From Sediminicola arcticus (GTDB lineage: Bacteria > Bacteroidota > Bacteroidia > Flavobacteriales > Flavobacteriaceae), in assembly GCF_040566695.1 (NCBI RefSeq), contig NZ_JBEXAE010000001.1:769257-833256 (forward strand): a stretch of 64,000 bases of DNA. Direction: 5' to 3'. Both the position numbers and the translations under genes were made by a program. Under the pieces are notes generated by a model that saw nothing but the letters and a program-made list of their open reading frames with translations, was not told the origin of the DNA and searched no databases. How positions within the stretch are numbered: position 1 is the stretch's first letter; the number at the start of each line of letters is the position of its first letter. Shown here piece after piece: positions 43,314 through 51,857 of this stretch.

Positions 43314-44182
43314 TGATAGGCAAGGGAACATCCATATCACATACGGGTACAAGTATCCATTACGGTTGGAACCAGGAGAAGGATGCGGAAATCGTATTCA
43401 GCCAACATCTGGCTGGTAATAATCCCCTAGAGATCACCAAGGAGTTCAAACTGATACAAGAAGAAAATATCCGCTGCCAAAAGAATACCCTAAGCTTTAT
43501 ACTCAGTCCGACACAGGAAGATGGTAAGAACCTTTCCAAGGAACAATTAGGGGAACTGACCCATAGGTTCGTCAAGCAAATGCAGCTTAAGGAAAATCAG
43601 GCTATCGGCTTTGTCCATAGGGACAAGGCACATATTCATGTGCATTTGTATGTCAACCGGATCGGTTTCGATGGAAAGGCCTATAACGATAGTTTTATTG
43701 GCAAGCGAAGCCAACTCGCAGCCGAAAATGTTGCCAAGGAAATGGGATTGACTACGGTCAAGGAAGTACAAATGGAAAAGCAACTGGATTCTCTAAAAGT
43801 TCGCCTTGAAATTAAGCACATCCATCAAAGAGTGATGGAGAGCGATAGGCCAAGAACATTGGACTCCTACCTCAAGGCAATGAAAGAAAGGAATGTGGAC
43901 GTCATCCCAACTATCAATCGCGCCAATAAATTACAGGGATTCAGGTTCCAATATGAAGGCCATAACTTCAAGGCCAGTGAGGTAGACCGCTCCATGTCCG
44001 GAGGAAGGATCATGGCACAACTTTCCCAAAATATAGGCATTGCAAAACCAATAAAGGTGGACAAGTCAGTCCAGCTACTAGGGAAAACTTTGGAGTTGAG
44101 TACTAATCTTGCAACTAGCATCGCCAAGAACATCATTAAAAAAACGATCAAAAGGGCCATCGATACCGGAATAGGATATTAA
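43313..44182 (+). CDS. Relaxase / mobilization nuclease (MobA)
   Basis: A 289-aa relaxase (PF03432). The metal-binding motif is HIHVHLYVNR with H107, H109 and H111, preceded by GFVHRDKA. A candidate catalytic Tyr lies in the N-terminal 20 residues (SIHYGWNQEKDA). It nicks oriT and leads the strand into a helper conjugation system. It is shorter than many relaxases, with no helicase or primase fusion. Confidence 0.92.
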   Translation: MIGKGTSISHTGTSIHYGWNQEKDAEIVFSQHLAGNNPLEITKEFKLIQEENIRCQKNTLSFILSPTQEDGKNLSKEQLGELTHRFVKQMQLKENQAIGFVHRDKAHIHVHLYVNRIGFDGKAYNDSFIGKRSQLAAENVAKEMGLTTVKEVQMEKQLDSLKVRLEIKHIHQRVMESDRPRTLDSYLKAMKERNVDVIPTINRANKLQGFRFQYEGHNFKASEVDRSMSGGRIMAQLSQNIGIAKPIKVDKSVQLLGKTLELSTNLATSIAKNIIKKTIKRAIDTGIGY

Positions 44183-44194
44183 AAACAGTAAGCT

Positions 44195-44668
44195 ATGGGA
44201 TATAAGAAATTGGACGAGGTAATGGAACTTCTAAACGACGAGTTGGACGGTTTTAACCAATCCATCGGTAGACTGGAACGGTTGACCCAAAATACGGACA
44301 ATATCAAAGTAATACCTGATACTTCGGAAATTGAAAAATCGCTTAGAGAACATCTAAACTACGAGAAAGTCAAAAATTCAGAGCTTCGGCAGTCCGTTGA
44401 AGATATTGGAAGTCAGATTTCAAAGGCAAGATTGATTTCAAAAACACAACTATGGTTTCAGTATTGGATTTGGTTCGTTTCTTTAGTCATCATAGGCTAT
44501 CTGACCTTTAAAGTTTCACAAATAGATGATGTTCGGGAACGTGCATTCAATAAAGGTGAGCAAGAAGTAATCTCAGACCTGAGAGAATATTTTGACCAAT
44601 ATCCACAGCACTACAAATCCTACCAAAAATGGGTAAAGGAAAAAGATAGCGTTCCAAATCAAAAGTAG
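44195..44668 (+). CDS. Membrane protein of the mob module
   Basis: A 157-aa protein with an N-terminal amphipathic/coiled-coil half (LDEVMELLNDELDGFNQSIGRLERLTQ...EIEKSLREHLNYEKVKNSELRQSVEDIGSQISKA), one transmembrane helix (WFQYWIWFVSLVIIGYLTF, about 90-108) and a charged tail. It follows the relaxase gene by 12 bp. I infer a role in linking the relaxosome to the membrane; no family recognised. Confidence 0.65.
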   Translation: MGYKKLDEVMELLNDELDGFNQSIGRLERLTQNTDNIKVIPDTSEIEKSLREHLNYEKVKNSELRQSVEDIGSQISKARLISKTQLWFQYWIWFVSLVIIGYLTFKVSQIDDVRERAFNKGEQEVISDLREYFDQYPQHYKSYQKWVKEKDSVPNQK

Positions 44669-44670
44669 TG

Positions 44671-44742
44671 TGCGCCCTATGGAATTTTTGCTTGACGCTT
44701 ATCTTCCGGAATGCTACAAAAATTCCACAGGATCCATGCGCA
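44671..44742. other. Candidate oriT (nested inverted repeats)
   Basis: Perfect 11-bp inverted repeat TGGAATTTTTG (44680-44690) and CAAAAATTCCA (44717-44727). It is flanked by TGCGC (44671-44675) and GCGCA (44738-44742) and contains TTCCGGAA in the loop. It lies right after the mob genes. An alternative is a transcription-terminating or regulatory RNA structure. Confidence 0.4.
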
Positions 44743-44804
44743 AAGTTTTGAGGTAAGATTTGGGGTTTGAATAAAACTTTATTTGGAGAAAATTAGACCA
44801 TAAA

Positions 44805-44835
44805 AAAGCGGTTTTAAATAATATAAAACCGCTTT
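44805..44835 (-). terminator. Terminator of the element's cargo genes
   Basis: A 12-bp stem AAAGCGGTTTTA / TAAAACCGCTTT, followed on the minus strand by TTTTTTA. It lies 26 nt after the stop of the T9SS protein gene. Confidence 0.85.
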
Positions 44836-44860
44836 AAAATTTCAATATTTAATGGAATCT

Positions 44861-46408
44861 CTACTCTACATATATTTTATAACTCTCCTTATAACCATCA
44901 ATATTTATTTCCACAATATACATTCCAGCTTTTAAATCGAAGGTTTCAAAAGTTGTTGTGGAACTGATTATCTTGACATTCTTTAATTCCGTACCGTTTG
45001 TATCATAAATTATTGCCCTGATATCTGAGTTAGTATCAATTTCTTGATTTATAAGTTCTACGGTAAAGTAATCGGTCGCAGGATTAGGATAGATTTTTAT
45101 GCCGGCATCCGGATTGGCGGTTCTAGGAATACCGCCACCCCCACCGCCATGGGTTACACTCAATCTACTTGCGCCACTTATCCCACAAGCATTTACGGCC
45201 ATAACCTGTACTTGCCCTTGATTACCTCCCAAACCTGTAAATACTTGTATGGAACTAGAAGAGCTATAATTCGTGCGCTTTTGCCAATTTTGTCCTGAAT
45301 AATCAAAATTGGTATACGTATCATAAGGGTAGGGCAGATACCAAATATAGGATGTGGCACCTGGGACGTTGGCAATACTATAATTTACTAGTGCACCAGT
45401 TGCAACGGAAGCTGGTCCAGAAATGGCTCCGGGTACATTAACAATACCTAACTGAAGGTCTATGGATTTTGTAACTGTTTGATTGCACGAATTGGTAATT
45501 GTGGCGGTTAGGGTAATGGAACCGCTCCCTGTTTTAGTTACTGTCGTTGAAGTACCAGAAGTGGTACTTAATGTTGCTTTTGATGGGTTTGATACCGTCC
45601 ATGAGGTTACCGATTGACCTGCAAGCAAACCGCTCATAGTATATGTTGAACTGGAACATACTGCACTGCTACCTGATATTGTCGCACTACTTGCAAATGC
45701 GCTACGTACTACCGTAGATGTTTTGGTCGGTTGTGCTACACCGTTTAAGTAAGGGGTCACTGTAACGTTTCCAGGCAGTGTCGTGGAAGAAGTAGGGGTG
45801 AGTGTAACAGAACTCATCGATGTATTCACAGTGCCAGACCAACCAGGGTAGGTCCATTGATAGCTTAATATACCCGGAGAATTGTATTGATTGGTTACGG
45901 TGAATGTTTTTGCCGCTGCGGACCCACAATCTAACGTGGTACTAATTGGTGATAGATTAAAAACAGGTTGTTGAGTTTTAGTAATAGTGTAATTACAAGT
46001 TGTTTGGTATTCATTGCCTGAATTCGTTTTAAACACGGCAAACAGAGTACCTCCTGTTGTATTAAAATCTACTGCTGGGATTGTGATATCAAAGCTAGAA
46101 GAGTAATTAGTGTTGAAACTTACAGGTTGAACAATCACATTACTTCTTTCGACCCTGACCCCTGAAGAGCCCACCGTGTAGATATATAAATTACTAATTC
46201 CAACGGTTTGGGTAGATTGTTTAGTCAAGCTTGTAGTAAACTGTATTCTTACTGTCGAATTAATATCGAAATCGATATTGCCGCAATTACTAATTGGTGT
46301 TCCGCTTATATAGTTCATGTTAGATATAGTTACCCCAACTTGACCCAACATAGTTGTACACAGCATCAGATAAATGGATGTAATTGAAACTTTAATAATT
46401 CTTTTCAT
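44861..46408 (-). CDS. T9SS type A-secreted PKD-like repeat protein (element cargo)
   Basis: A 515-aa protein with a signal peptide (IKVSITSIYLMLCTTMLGQ). Beta-sandwich repeats rich in Ser/Thr follow, including PKD-like/immunoglobulin-like stretches (ISGSSAVCSSSTYTMSGLLAGQ; VPGAISGPASVATGALVNYSI). A Gly-rich hinge and a C-terminal sorting domain complete it (IKIYPNPATDYFTVEL ... GMYIVEINIDGYKESYKIYVE). The sorting domain sends it through the type IX system to the cell surface. It forms a pair with the barrel gene 10 bp upstream. An adhesin-like or surface role is inferred. Confidence 0.88.
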   Translation of the reverse strand: MKRIIKVSITSIYLMLCTTMLGQVGVTISNMNYISGTPISNCGNIDFDINSTVRIQFTTSLTKQSTQTVGISNLYIYTVGSSGVRVERSNVIVQPVSFNTNYSSSFDITIPAVDFNTTGGTLFAVFKTNSGNEYQTTCNYTITKTQQPVFNLSPISTTLDCGSAAAKTFTVTNQYNSPGILSYQWTYPGWSGTVNTSMSSVTLTPTSSTTLPGNVTVTPYLNGVAQPTKTSTVVRSAFASSATISGSSAVCSSSTYTMSGLLAGQSVTSWTVSNPSKATLSTTSGTSTTVTKTGSGSITLTATITNSCNQTVTKSIDLQLGIVNVPGAISGPASVATGALVNYSIANVPGATSYIWYLPYPYDTYTNFDYSGQNWQKRTNYSSSSSIQVFTGLGGNQGQVQVMAVNACGISGASRLSVTHGGGGGGIPRTANPDAGIKIYPNPATDYFTVELINQEIDTNSDIRAIIYDTNGTELKNVKIISSTTTFETFDLKAGMYIVEINIDGYKESYKIYVE

Positions 46409-46418
46409 AATTATTAAT

Positions 46419-46985
46419 TTATTTGATTAAATGGATTTGAAAACCTAAACCGATTTGCAAATTGTTATATGAAGAGCTTTCCAAGCCATCGGGTGTTAGT
46501 TTTCCAGCATTATATTCTAGCGTTATCTCTAAGGCTACACTGCTATTGAAAAATATTGCAGGACCTGTCTTAAACCCATAGCCATGAGACTTTGATTTAT
46601 TATTGCCAGATTGAGATTGAGATGCTCCAAAGATGTAATTTGCCTGCAAAAAAATATTTACGCGCTTATCTTCCTCTAAAAAATAGTACCTAGTAAATGG
46701 ACCGATTCCATATGAGAAGCTATTTTCAAAGTCTTTTGGCATTGAACTTCCAAGGTTGACAGTACTACCTGCAGCAAATCTATTTGCAAGGAAATAACCT
46801 ATATTAGGAGAAATATTAATACCAAAACCTTTATTGATATTTTCTATACCATTATTTGAAGATTTATTTTCATAGGATGAAAAATTCCCAGTACCCCCAA
46901 CCAACCAATTACCTTTTGTTATTTGACTGTTAACCGCAGCCGTAGAAATTAGCGCAGAAATAAAAAATATGTTCATTATCTTCAT
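46419..46985 (-). CDS. Outer-membrane beta-barrel protein (element cargo)
   Basis: A 188-aa protein with a signal peptide (MKIMNIFFISALISTAAVNSQ). It then has eight or so amphipathic strands typical of the OmpA-like/PorT-like small barrel (GNWLVGGTGNFSSY, ISPNIGYFLANRFAAGSTVNLG, FTRYYFLEEDKRVNIFLQANYIFG, ALEITLEYNAGKL, NLQIGLGFQIHLIK). First gene of a two-gene cargo operon with the T9SS-secreted protein, so it may anchor or assist that protein. Confidence 0.85.
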   Translation of the reverse strand: MKIMNIFFISALISTAAVNSQITKGNWLVGGTGNFSSYENKSSNNGIENINKGFGINISPNIGYFLANRFAAGSTVNLGSSMPKDFENSFSYGIGPFTRYYFLEEDKRVNIFLQANYIFGASQSQSGNNKSKSHGYGFKTGPAIFFNSSVALEITLEYNAGKLTPDGLESSSYNNLQIGLGFQIHLIK

Positions 46986-47952
46986 ATCTAGATAGTATTA
47001 GATTTTAAAAATTTAAAGTGTTAAGTCGTTTTTAGATTGCTACAATATTTTAAAGCCACGGCCATATCATTTAAATAAACAAGCTATTTGCTAAGTCTTA
47101 AAATAGAGACCGTATATCAATGTAATTTAACTATAGAACACCTTTTGGAAATTTTAAGAAGTGGAGTAATTGTATAGGGACATTTCTTTAAAATATTCTG
47201 AAGGGTGTGGAAAAATCTGTATTCGGAGTAATTTTTAATCATAGGAAACCATTTTTTGATGGTTATCTAGTTGCCACGGCTTTTCCCAAAAGCGGGCTTC
47301 ATTTTTTAAAAAATAGTCCTTCCTACATACCTAGCAATTTTTATTTAAATGTAGGATAAAGAATGATAGAAATAGCAAAACTTAAAAAAATGTTTTATAC
47401 CTTTAAATAACGGATATAGAATGTTTTGAATATAAAAATTGTTTGTGAATAAATTAAAATATAAGAATTTTCTTCAAAATTAAAGCGAAATTATTAAATC
47501 CTTTTAGTAAGGTTTAAAGCCAGTTCTCAAGAGGAATTGGAAAAACTAGATGCCCCAAAATTTTAACATTACTTATCGATTAATTTTGACAGATAGATTT
47601 GCGATGTGTAATTTGCTGTAATCTATTTTTAGATTAAATTTTTTTTCGTTAGCAGAAATTACTGATGATAAACTAACAATATTATTAAGGTGTTTTTGAT
47701 ATTTCATTGGTTGAAAATCAAATGTAGAATCCATATATTTAATTCAAATTGAATATTTTTATCGTGGAAATAAAATCACTTAAAAAGTTCACAATTCGTC
47801 AACATTTTAAACATTAATAATATCTAACCTATAATAAAAAATGGGCATATCAAAAAGATTTTACTTCTAGCCTTAGACATTTATAAAGTCCTAGCTTAAA
47901 ATCCTCAAGTAGTAAAACTAATAATTGTACAAATCAAAAATATTTTTAAAAT
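46986..47952. other. A+T-rich non-coding stretch inside the element
   Basis: About 970 bp with no supported gene on either strand. A small hairpin AACCAT/ATGGTT is at 47247-47264. The 22-mer at 47787-47808 (GTTCACAATTCGTCAACATT, then TT) matches 20 of 22 positions at 62786-62807, far outside the element. The promoter of the cargo operon must lie near 47000-47100, but I cannot place it with confidence. Confidence 0.5.
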
Positions 47953-49173
47953 CTATAAATCAACCAAATTTTTATTATAACCGTCCAATATATCATTAGG
48001 TAAAGATTTTAAATAAATTTGGGTAGTAGATAAATTACTGTGACCAAGCATAGAGGAAATAGCCAGTAATGGGATATTCTTGAACAAGGCGTGAGTAGCG
48101 AAGCTATGTCTTGACACATAAGAGGTCAACCTTTCTTCAATGGAGCATAACTCAGCTATCTTTTTAAGACCCTTGTTATAATTTTTGAGACCCCATTGTG
48201 CATCTTTGTATTGAAGTTCTAAAGAATCTCTTTTAAGTATAGGCAAGATGAAGTCGTTCAGCTTCTTTTTGGGAAGATAAAATTTTAAAATTTCAGAGGC
48301 TTGTTCAGTAATTTTAATGTCATACATTTTAGAGGTTTTTTTGCGGTGAAACTTTATTCTCCCGTCCACAAAGTTGCTCTTTTTGAGAAATGCCATATCT
48401 ATATATGACATCCCCATAGTCATGTATGACAAAAGGAAATAATTACGATAATGGAATAAAGAGTGTTCATTGATTAAATCAAGTTCCAGAATCTTTTTAA
48501 TATGCTCTACCTTTATAGCTCTCTTTTCTGTAGGATTGGTTTTGATTTGATACTTGTAAAAAGGATAGTTTTCCCTTTCAATAATATCCTCTTTAATTCC
48601 CTTGTTATAAATTGCTTTAATGGTTCGCATATAAGAAGCAAGTCCATTTTGACTATTACCAGGTTTAGCTAAGTGAAACTGTTCGAAGCGTTGTAAAAAA
48701 TCATGGTTCAGTTCGTTGAAATTGAGATTTTTATTTCTTGTAAATGTTTTGAGAATACTTATTACTCCTTCATAGTTTCTTGCAGTACCAAATCGCTGTG
48801 CCTCTCTAAGTTCATTAGCTTTATGAAGTCCATATTCAAAAAAGGACTCATATTTTGATTTCCGAACAATTTTGTTTTTTAATTGTTTGACCGACAAAAA
48901 ATCAAGCTCACCTTTAAAATGTAAGCGATTTATGATTTCTTGTGCTTTGGCCAATTCTGAGAGTAATAGATTATTTAAGAATTGAACCGATTTTACACCT
49001 TTGAAGGATCTGCGAACTTGCTTTTTCTTATCATCCCAATATATCTCTTGAACGGATTGACCGGTAGAAATAGAAGTTGTTTTTTGGAAATGACCAAGCC
49101 GGATAATTATTGGATATGAATTATCTTTTCTTACTCTTCTGGTATCTAAACTTAAGCTTAAACTCGTCTGCAT
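47953..49173 (-). CDS. Tyrosine recombinase (integrase) of the element
   Basis: A 406-aa Bacteroidota-type integrase: an arm-binding N-terminal domain (about 1-95), a phage_int_SAM-like core-binding domain (105-205) and a catalytic domain (215-400). Visible catalytic residues are R355 in SYVSRHSFAT, H378 in LGHSN and Y387 in QIYLKS. The box-I arginine, usually in YTRGMS, is replaced by Met253 (YMTMGMSYIDM). It reads towards the element interior from the right end, 147 bp from attR, and should act on the 43-bp att sites. Confidence 0.93.
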   Translation of the reverse strand: MQTSLSLSLDTRRVRKDNSYPIIIRLGHFQKTTSISTGQSVQEIYWDDKKKQVRRSFKGVKSVQFLNNLLLSELAKAQEIINRLHFKGELDFLSVKQLKNKIVRKSKYESFFEYGLHKANELREAQRFGTARNYEGVISILKTFTRNKNLNFNELNHDFLQRFEQFHLAKPGNSQNGLASYMRTIKAIYNKGIKEDIIERENYPFYKYQIKTNPTEKRAIKVEHIKKILELDLINEHSLFHYRNYFLLSYMTMGMSYIDMAFLKKSNFVDGRIKFHRKKTSKMYDIKITEQASEILKFYLPKKKLNDFILPILKRDSLELQYKDAQWGLKNYNKGLKKIAELCSIEERLTSYVSRHSFATHALFKNIPLLAISSMLGHSNLSTTQIYLKSLPNDILDGYNKNLVDL

Positions 49174-49193
49174 ATTTTAAAGATAATTAAAAT

Positions 49194-49213
49194 TTTGCAC
49201 ATAATTTGCACAT
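49194..49213. repeat. Right 20-bp subterminal repeat (candidate integrase arm site)
   Basis: Identical to 39740-39759 and in the same orientation. It sits just upstream of the integrase start, so it could also influence integrase expression. Confidence 0.6.
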
Positions 49214-49320
49214 AAATTTATAATATCAAATGAATATAAAGGAAACTATATTTTATTAAATAATTGAAAATCAATATTATATGAATTTATTTGTATGGGG
49301 ATGGTTCCTAAATCCGACCG

Positions 49321-49363
49321 CTGTTAATCAGAGGGTCCTTGGTTCGAGCCCAAGAGGGGGAGC
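49321..49363. repeat. attR, 43-bp direct repeat (3' tRNA-Asn fragment)
   Basis: Second copy of the tRNA-Asn anticodon-loop-to-3'-end segment. No 5' half precedes it, so it is not a functional tRNA. Confidence 0.95.
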
Positions 49364-49369
49364 AAAATA

Positions 49370-49401
49370 AGTCCGTGAGTCTTTGATTTACGGGCTTTTT
49401 T
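49370..49401 (+). terminator. Original tRNA-Asn terminator, displaced by the element
   Basis: Stem AGTCCGTGA / TTACGGGCT (two wobble pairs) followed by TTTTTT. In the uninterrupted chromosome it would follow tRNA-Asn by a few bases. Confidence 0.75.
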
Positions 49402-49859
49402 GATTTATATACTTTCTGTTTATCCCACATTTTTTAGAATATATTCCTTTTTATCCTTTTCCATTAAATAGGGAAGTATTAAAAATAGTACGTTTATGTC
49501 AATAATATATGAGAATACGAACGATAATGTTAGCACCCCAAGAGGGGAGCGAAAAAATACATATAAAAAAACGACTAAATTTTAAGCAATAGAATTGTTA
49601 GGAGACCTACCTCGGGTTTAGGATAAAGATTCAAGAAATTTAGAATAGATAAACGGTCTCGTTACCCACACCTTGACTACCAGACATCGAGGTAGTTCAT
49701 TCATTCGATCTCCTATCCAAACATGTTCATTTCTTGGCCTTAATTTTCATAGCCAAGATGATGTAAACCAATCAGGGCGGGACATAACGAAAAAACAATT
49801 TTGTTTCCTCTACCAGAATATAATTAAATCAGTTTTAATCCCGATCTTCAATATAAAAA
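49402..49859. other. Gene-free debris zone after attR
   Basis: No supported gene; a 65-codon frame at 49673-49870 has no protein-like features. It contains an att-like fragment, CCCCAAGAGGGGAGC at 49536-49550. It also has the inverted 8-mers CTACCTCG (49607-49614) and CGAGGTAG (49688-49695), whose GAGGTAG core recurs at 50563 and in the hairpin at 51086-51106. Confidence 0.45.
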
Positions 49860-50486
49860 ATGCAGAGTAAAACGTATCTAAGAGCGGAGCTGTTACTGCT
49901 TTTTGTTTTGATTCCCTTAAGCTTTTTTTGGAATTATTATATATGGCTCAAGGTAGGGCTAGGTGTTGTAGGATTTGTCTATGTACTTATTTTGATGAAA
50001 AAAGCAGCGATATTCAATTTAAAATTGCCGAATAGGGAAAGTTTAATTCCTTTTTTTAAAGAAATAGCACTGAAATTAATAGGAATTGCTATCATCACTA
50101 GCTTTTATGTCTCTTATGTATCTCCTGATAAGTTGTTTGATGTACTACTTCAAAAACCATTATTGTGGTTGGTGATTTTATTTGGGTATTCACTTCTCTC
50201 TGTATGGCCGCAAGAGGTATTGTATAGAACCTTCTTTTTTAACCGATATGAAGCGTTAGTAGTTAACAAATGGGGCCTGATTTTCTTGAATGCACTAGTA
50301 TTTTCCTTTGCACATCTTTTCCTAAAAAATATACTGGTACTTGCGCTTACTTTTGTCGGAGGGCTTCTTTTTGCATACACCTATTACACCAAAAGATCAA
50401 CGCTTTTGGTCTCCATAGAACATGCCATCTATGGTAACTGGTTATTTACTGTAGGGATGGGAGAAATACTTGCATTCCCAGCTTAA
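49860..50486 (+). CDS. CPBP-family intramembrane glutamic protease
   Basis: A 208-aa polytopic protein with six or so hydrophobic helices. CPBP (Abi/Rce1-like) motifs are present: PQEVLYRTFFFNRYE (117-131), a variant of EExxxR with Gln in the first position (Q118-E119-R123), then FSFAHLFL (H152) and EHAIYGNWLF (H188). Rce1-type members are proteases; bacterial ones often have maturation or immunity roles. The first Glu being Gln is unusual. Isolated gene behind the mobile element. Confidence 0.82.
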   Translation: MQSKTYLRAELLLLFVLIPLSFFWNYYIWLKVGLGVVGFVYVLILMKKAAIFNLKLPNRESLIPFFKEIALKLIGIAIITSFYVSYVSPDKLFDVLLQKPLLWLVILFGYSLLSVWPQEVLYRTFFFNRYEALVVNKWGLIFLNALVFSFAHLFLKNILVLALTFVGGLLFAYTYYTKRSTLLVSIEHAIYGNWLFTVGMGEILAFPA

Positions 50487-50569
50487 AAAAGCCGCACGCT
50501 TTTGGAGTGCTGCAGATTGTCTGATTTGGTTAATCAATAGAATTTTCCAGAAAATCTGCCTTGAGGTAG

Positions 50570-50818
50570 TTCATTTTATTAGACGAGCCTTTTAATGGAG
50601 TAAGCCCAATTATTCGGGATTACATAATTGATTACATTAAAAATATGAAGATGTCTAAAGGATATATAATAACAGACCACGACTATGAAAACGTACTAAA
50701 TTTAGCGGATAGCATTGTTTACTTGCAGGATGGATATTTAAAAAAAATCCATGAGAAAAGCGAATTAGTTGAATTAGGCTATCTGACAAAAACTACTTAC
50801 AACTCCATTTATAATTAA
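50570..50818 (+). pseudogene. ABC transporter ATPase, C-terminal remnant
   Basis: Eighty-two codons open directly after an in-frame TAG (50567-50569). They encode the Walker B/D-loop region (FILLDEPFNGVSP) and the switch His (KGYIITDHDYENVLNLADSIVYL). They also encode the usual tail (QDGYLKKIHEKSELVELGYL). Walker A, the Q-loop and the signature LSGGQ are missing, and no upstream frame supplies them. Best read as the degraded 3' end of an ABC ATPase gene. Confidence 0.8.
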
Positions 50819-51122
50819 TTGCTAGTTCTAAGCTAATAACGAACAATGTATTCAAGGGTACATATAAATAGAGTTTTTCCGTCAAAATAAATCGATAGAA
50901 ACTCTTTTGATTTATACCATTAATTCGAAATATTGGATGTGTTCCCAATTCGCAGGAGTAAATAAACTAGTTTTTTTAAGACACTTAAGATTATTATGTT
51001 TTTTTAAACATTAAATTCCATAGCCTCTTTAAAATTTAATTCTGCGAAATAACGATGCTTTTCTAATAAAAAAGAAGATTTAAAACCTACCTCGATAAGA
51101 GGTAGGCTCTATAAAATACTTG
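50819..51122. other. Intergenic region with carbonic anhydrase terminator
   Basis: No gene seen. The only clear structure is the hairpin CCTACCTC / GAGGTAGG at 51086-51106 with a 5-nt loop. On the minus strand it follows the carbonic anhydrase stop by 17 nt and is trailed by TTTTAAATC, so it is a plausible terminator. Confidence 0.6.
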
Positions 51123-51857
51123 CTATTTAATAAAATTGACTACTCCTGTATCCATGTCATATACTGCTCCTTGAATGTCAATTTCCCCCTTGTCCACCAT
51201 TTCCAAAAGTAGCGGACTTTCCTTGGCAATCTTTTCCATAGCGATGCGGACATTATTTTCGCTTATTTCGTGCACCAATAACCTATTTTGTGAACTTCTG
51301 GGACCCTCAGCAACTGTTGATATATTGATCGCTGGTTTTATATTTTCGAGCATTTGTGTGATATGCCCCAACTTAGCCCCGTCAATAGCTGCATGTATGG
51401 CTTCACAATTTTCATGGCCCAAAATAAGGATCAATTTTGCTCCCGCTATTTTAGTTGCATATTCCATACTTCCCAAAATATCGTCATTGACAAAATTTCC
51501 AGCTATCCTTGCAACAAAAATATCGCCAATACCCTTATCGAATACATCTTCTACCGGAACTCGACTGTCTATACATGACAATACGAAGGCCTTAGGGTAT
51601 TGTGCCTCTGCACTTTGTCGTACTTGCTCCGAATGATCTCTCGCTGTTAGTTGGCTTCGGACGAATCTGTCGTTCCCGGCTTTCAAACTTTTAAGCACAT
51701 GACCTGGGGATAGCTCTTCCTGTTCCTCCTTTGTTAAAACCGTTTCTACAAGAATTTGGCTTTTATCGATTTCAATGGTTCCTGTTTTGGATTGTTGAGC
51801 GCTAGCGGTAATAGACATGCTTAATAGGGCCGTTAATGTGATAAAATATTTATTCAT
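51123..51857 (-). CDS. Secreted beta-class carbonic anhydrase
   Basis: About 244 aa from the Met at 51857; upstream residues to 51917 are not signal-like. The signal peptide (YFITLTALLSMSITASAQ) predicts export to the periplasm. Zinc ligands and catalytic dyad are all visible: C95, D97 and R99 in CIDSR; H148 and C151 in GHENC. It interconverts CO2 and bicarbonate. Periplasmic beta-CAs are frequent in marine Bacteroidota. It is divergent from the 52012 gene, with a 19-bp palindrome between them. Confidence 0.92.
   Translation of the reverse strand: MNKYFITLTALLSMSITASAQQSKTGTIEIDKSQILVETVLTKEEQEELSPGHVLKSLKAGNDRFVRSQLTARDHSEQVRQSAEAQYPKAFVLSCIDSRVPVEDVFDKGIGDIFVARIAGNFVNDDILGSMEYATKIAGAKLILILGHENCEAIHAAIDGAKLGHITQMLENIKPAINISTVAEGPRSSQNRLLVHEISENNVRIAMEKIAKESPLLLEMVDKGEIDIQGAVYDMDTGVVNFIK

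Larger units (their letters stand above)
39649..49363. mobile_element. Integrative mobilizable element in tRNA-Asn
   Basis: About 9.67 kb bounded by a perfect 43-bp direct repeat at 39649-39691 and 49321-49363. Contents in order: HTH/excisionase-like gene, primase-helicase, iteron-like cluster, toprim primase, MobC, MobA relaxase, membrane protein, candidate oriT repeat, a T9SS-secreted protein and outer-membrane barrel as cargo, and a tyrosine recombinase reading inward from the right end. It lacks type IV secretion genes, so it should need a helper for transfer. Base composition changes inside: the helicase and mob genes are clearly more G+C-rich than both the host genes and the very A+T-rich ends. 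Confidence 0.93.

Noticed and set aside
49321..49363. Second tRNA-Asn gene
   Set aside because: Only the anticodon loop to 3' end is present; there is no acceptor 5' strand or D arm. It is the attR copy.
49673..49870. A 65-codon plus-strand frame after the mobile element
   Set aside because: Composition is not protein-like, it overlaps the CPBP start, and the area contains debris repeats.
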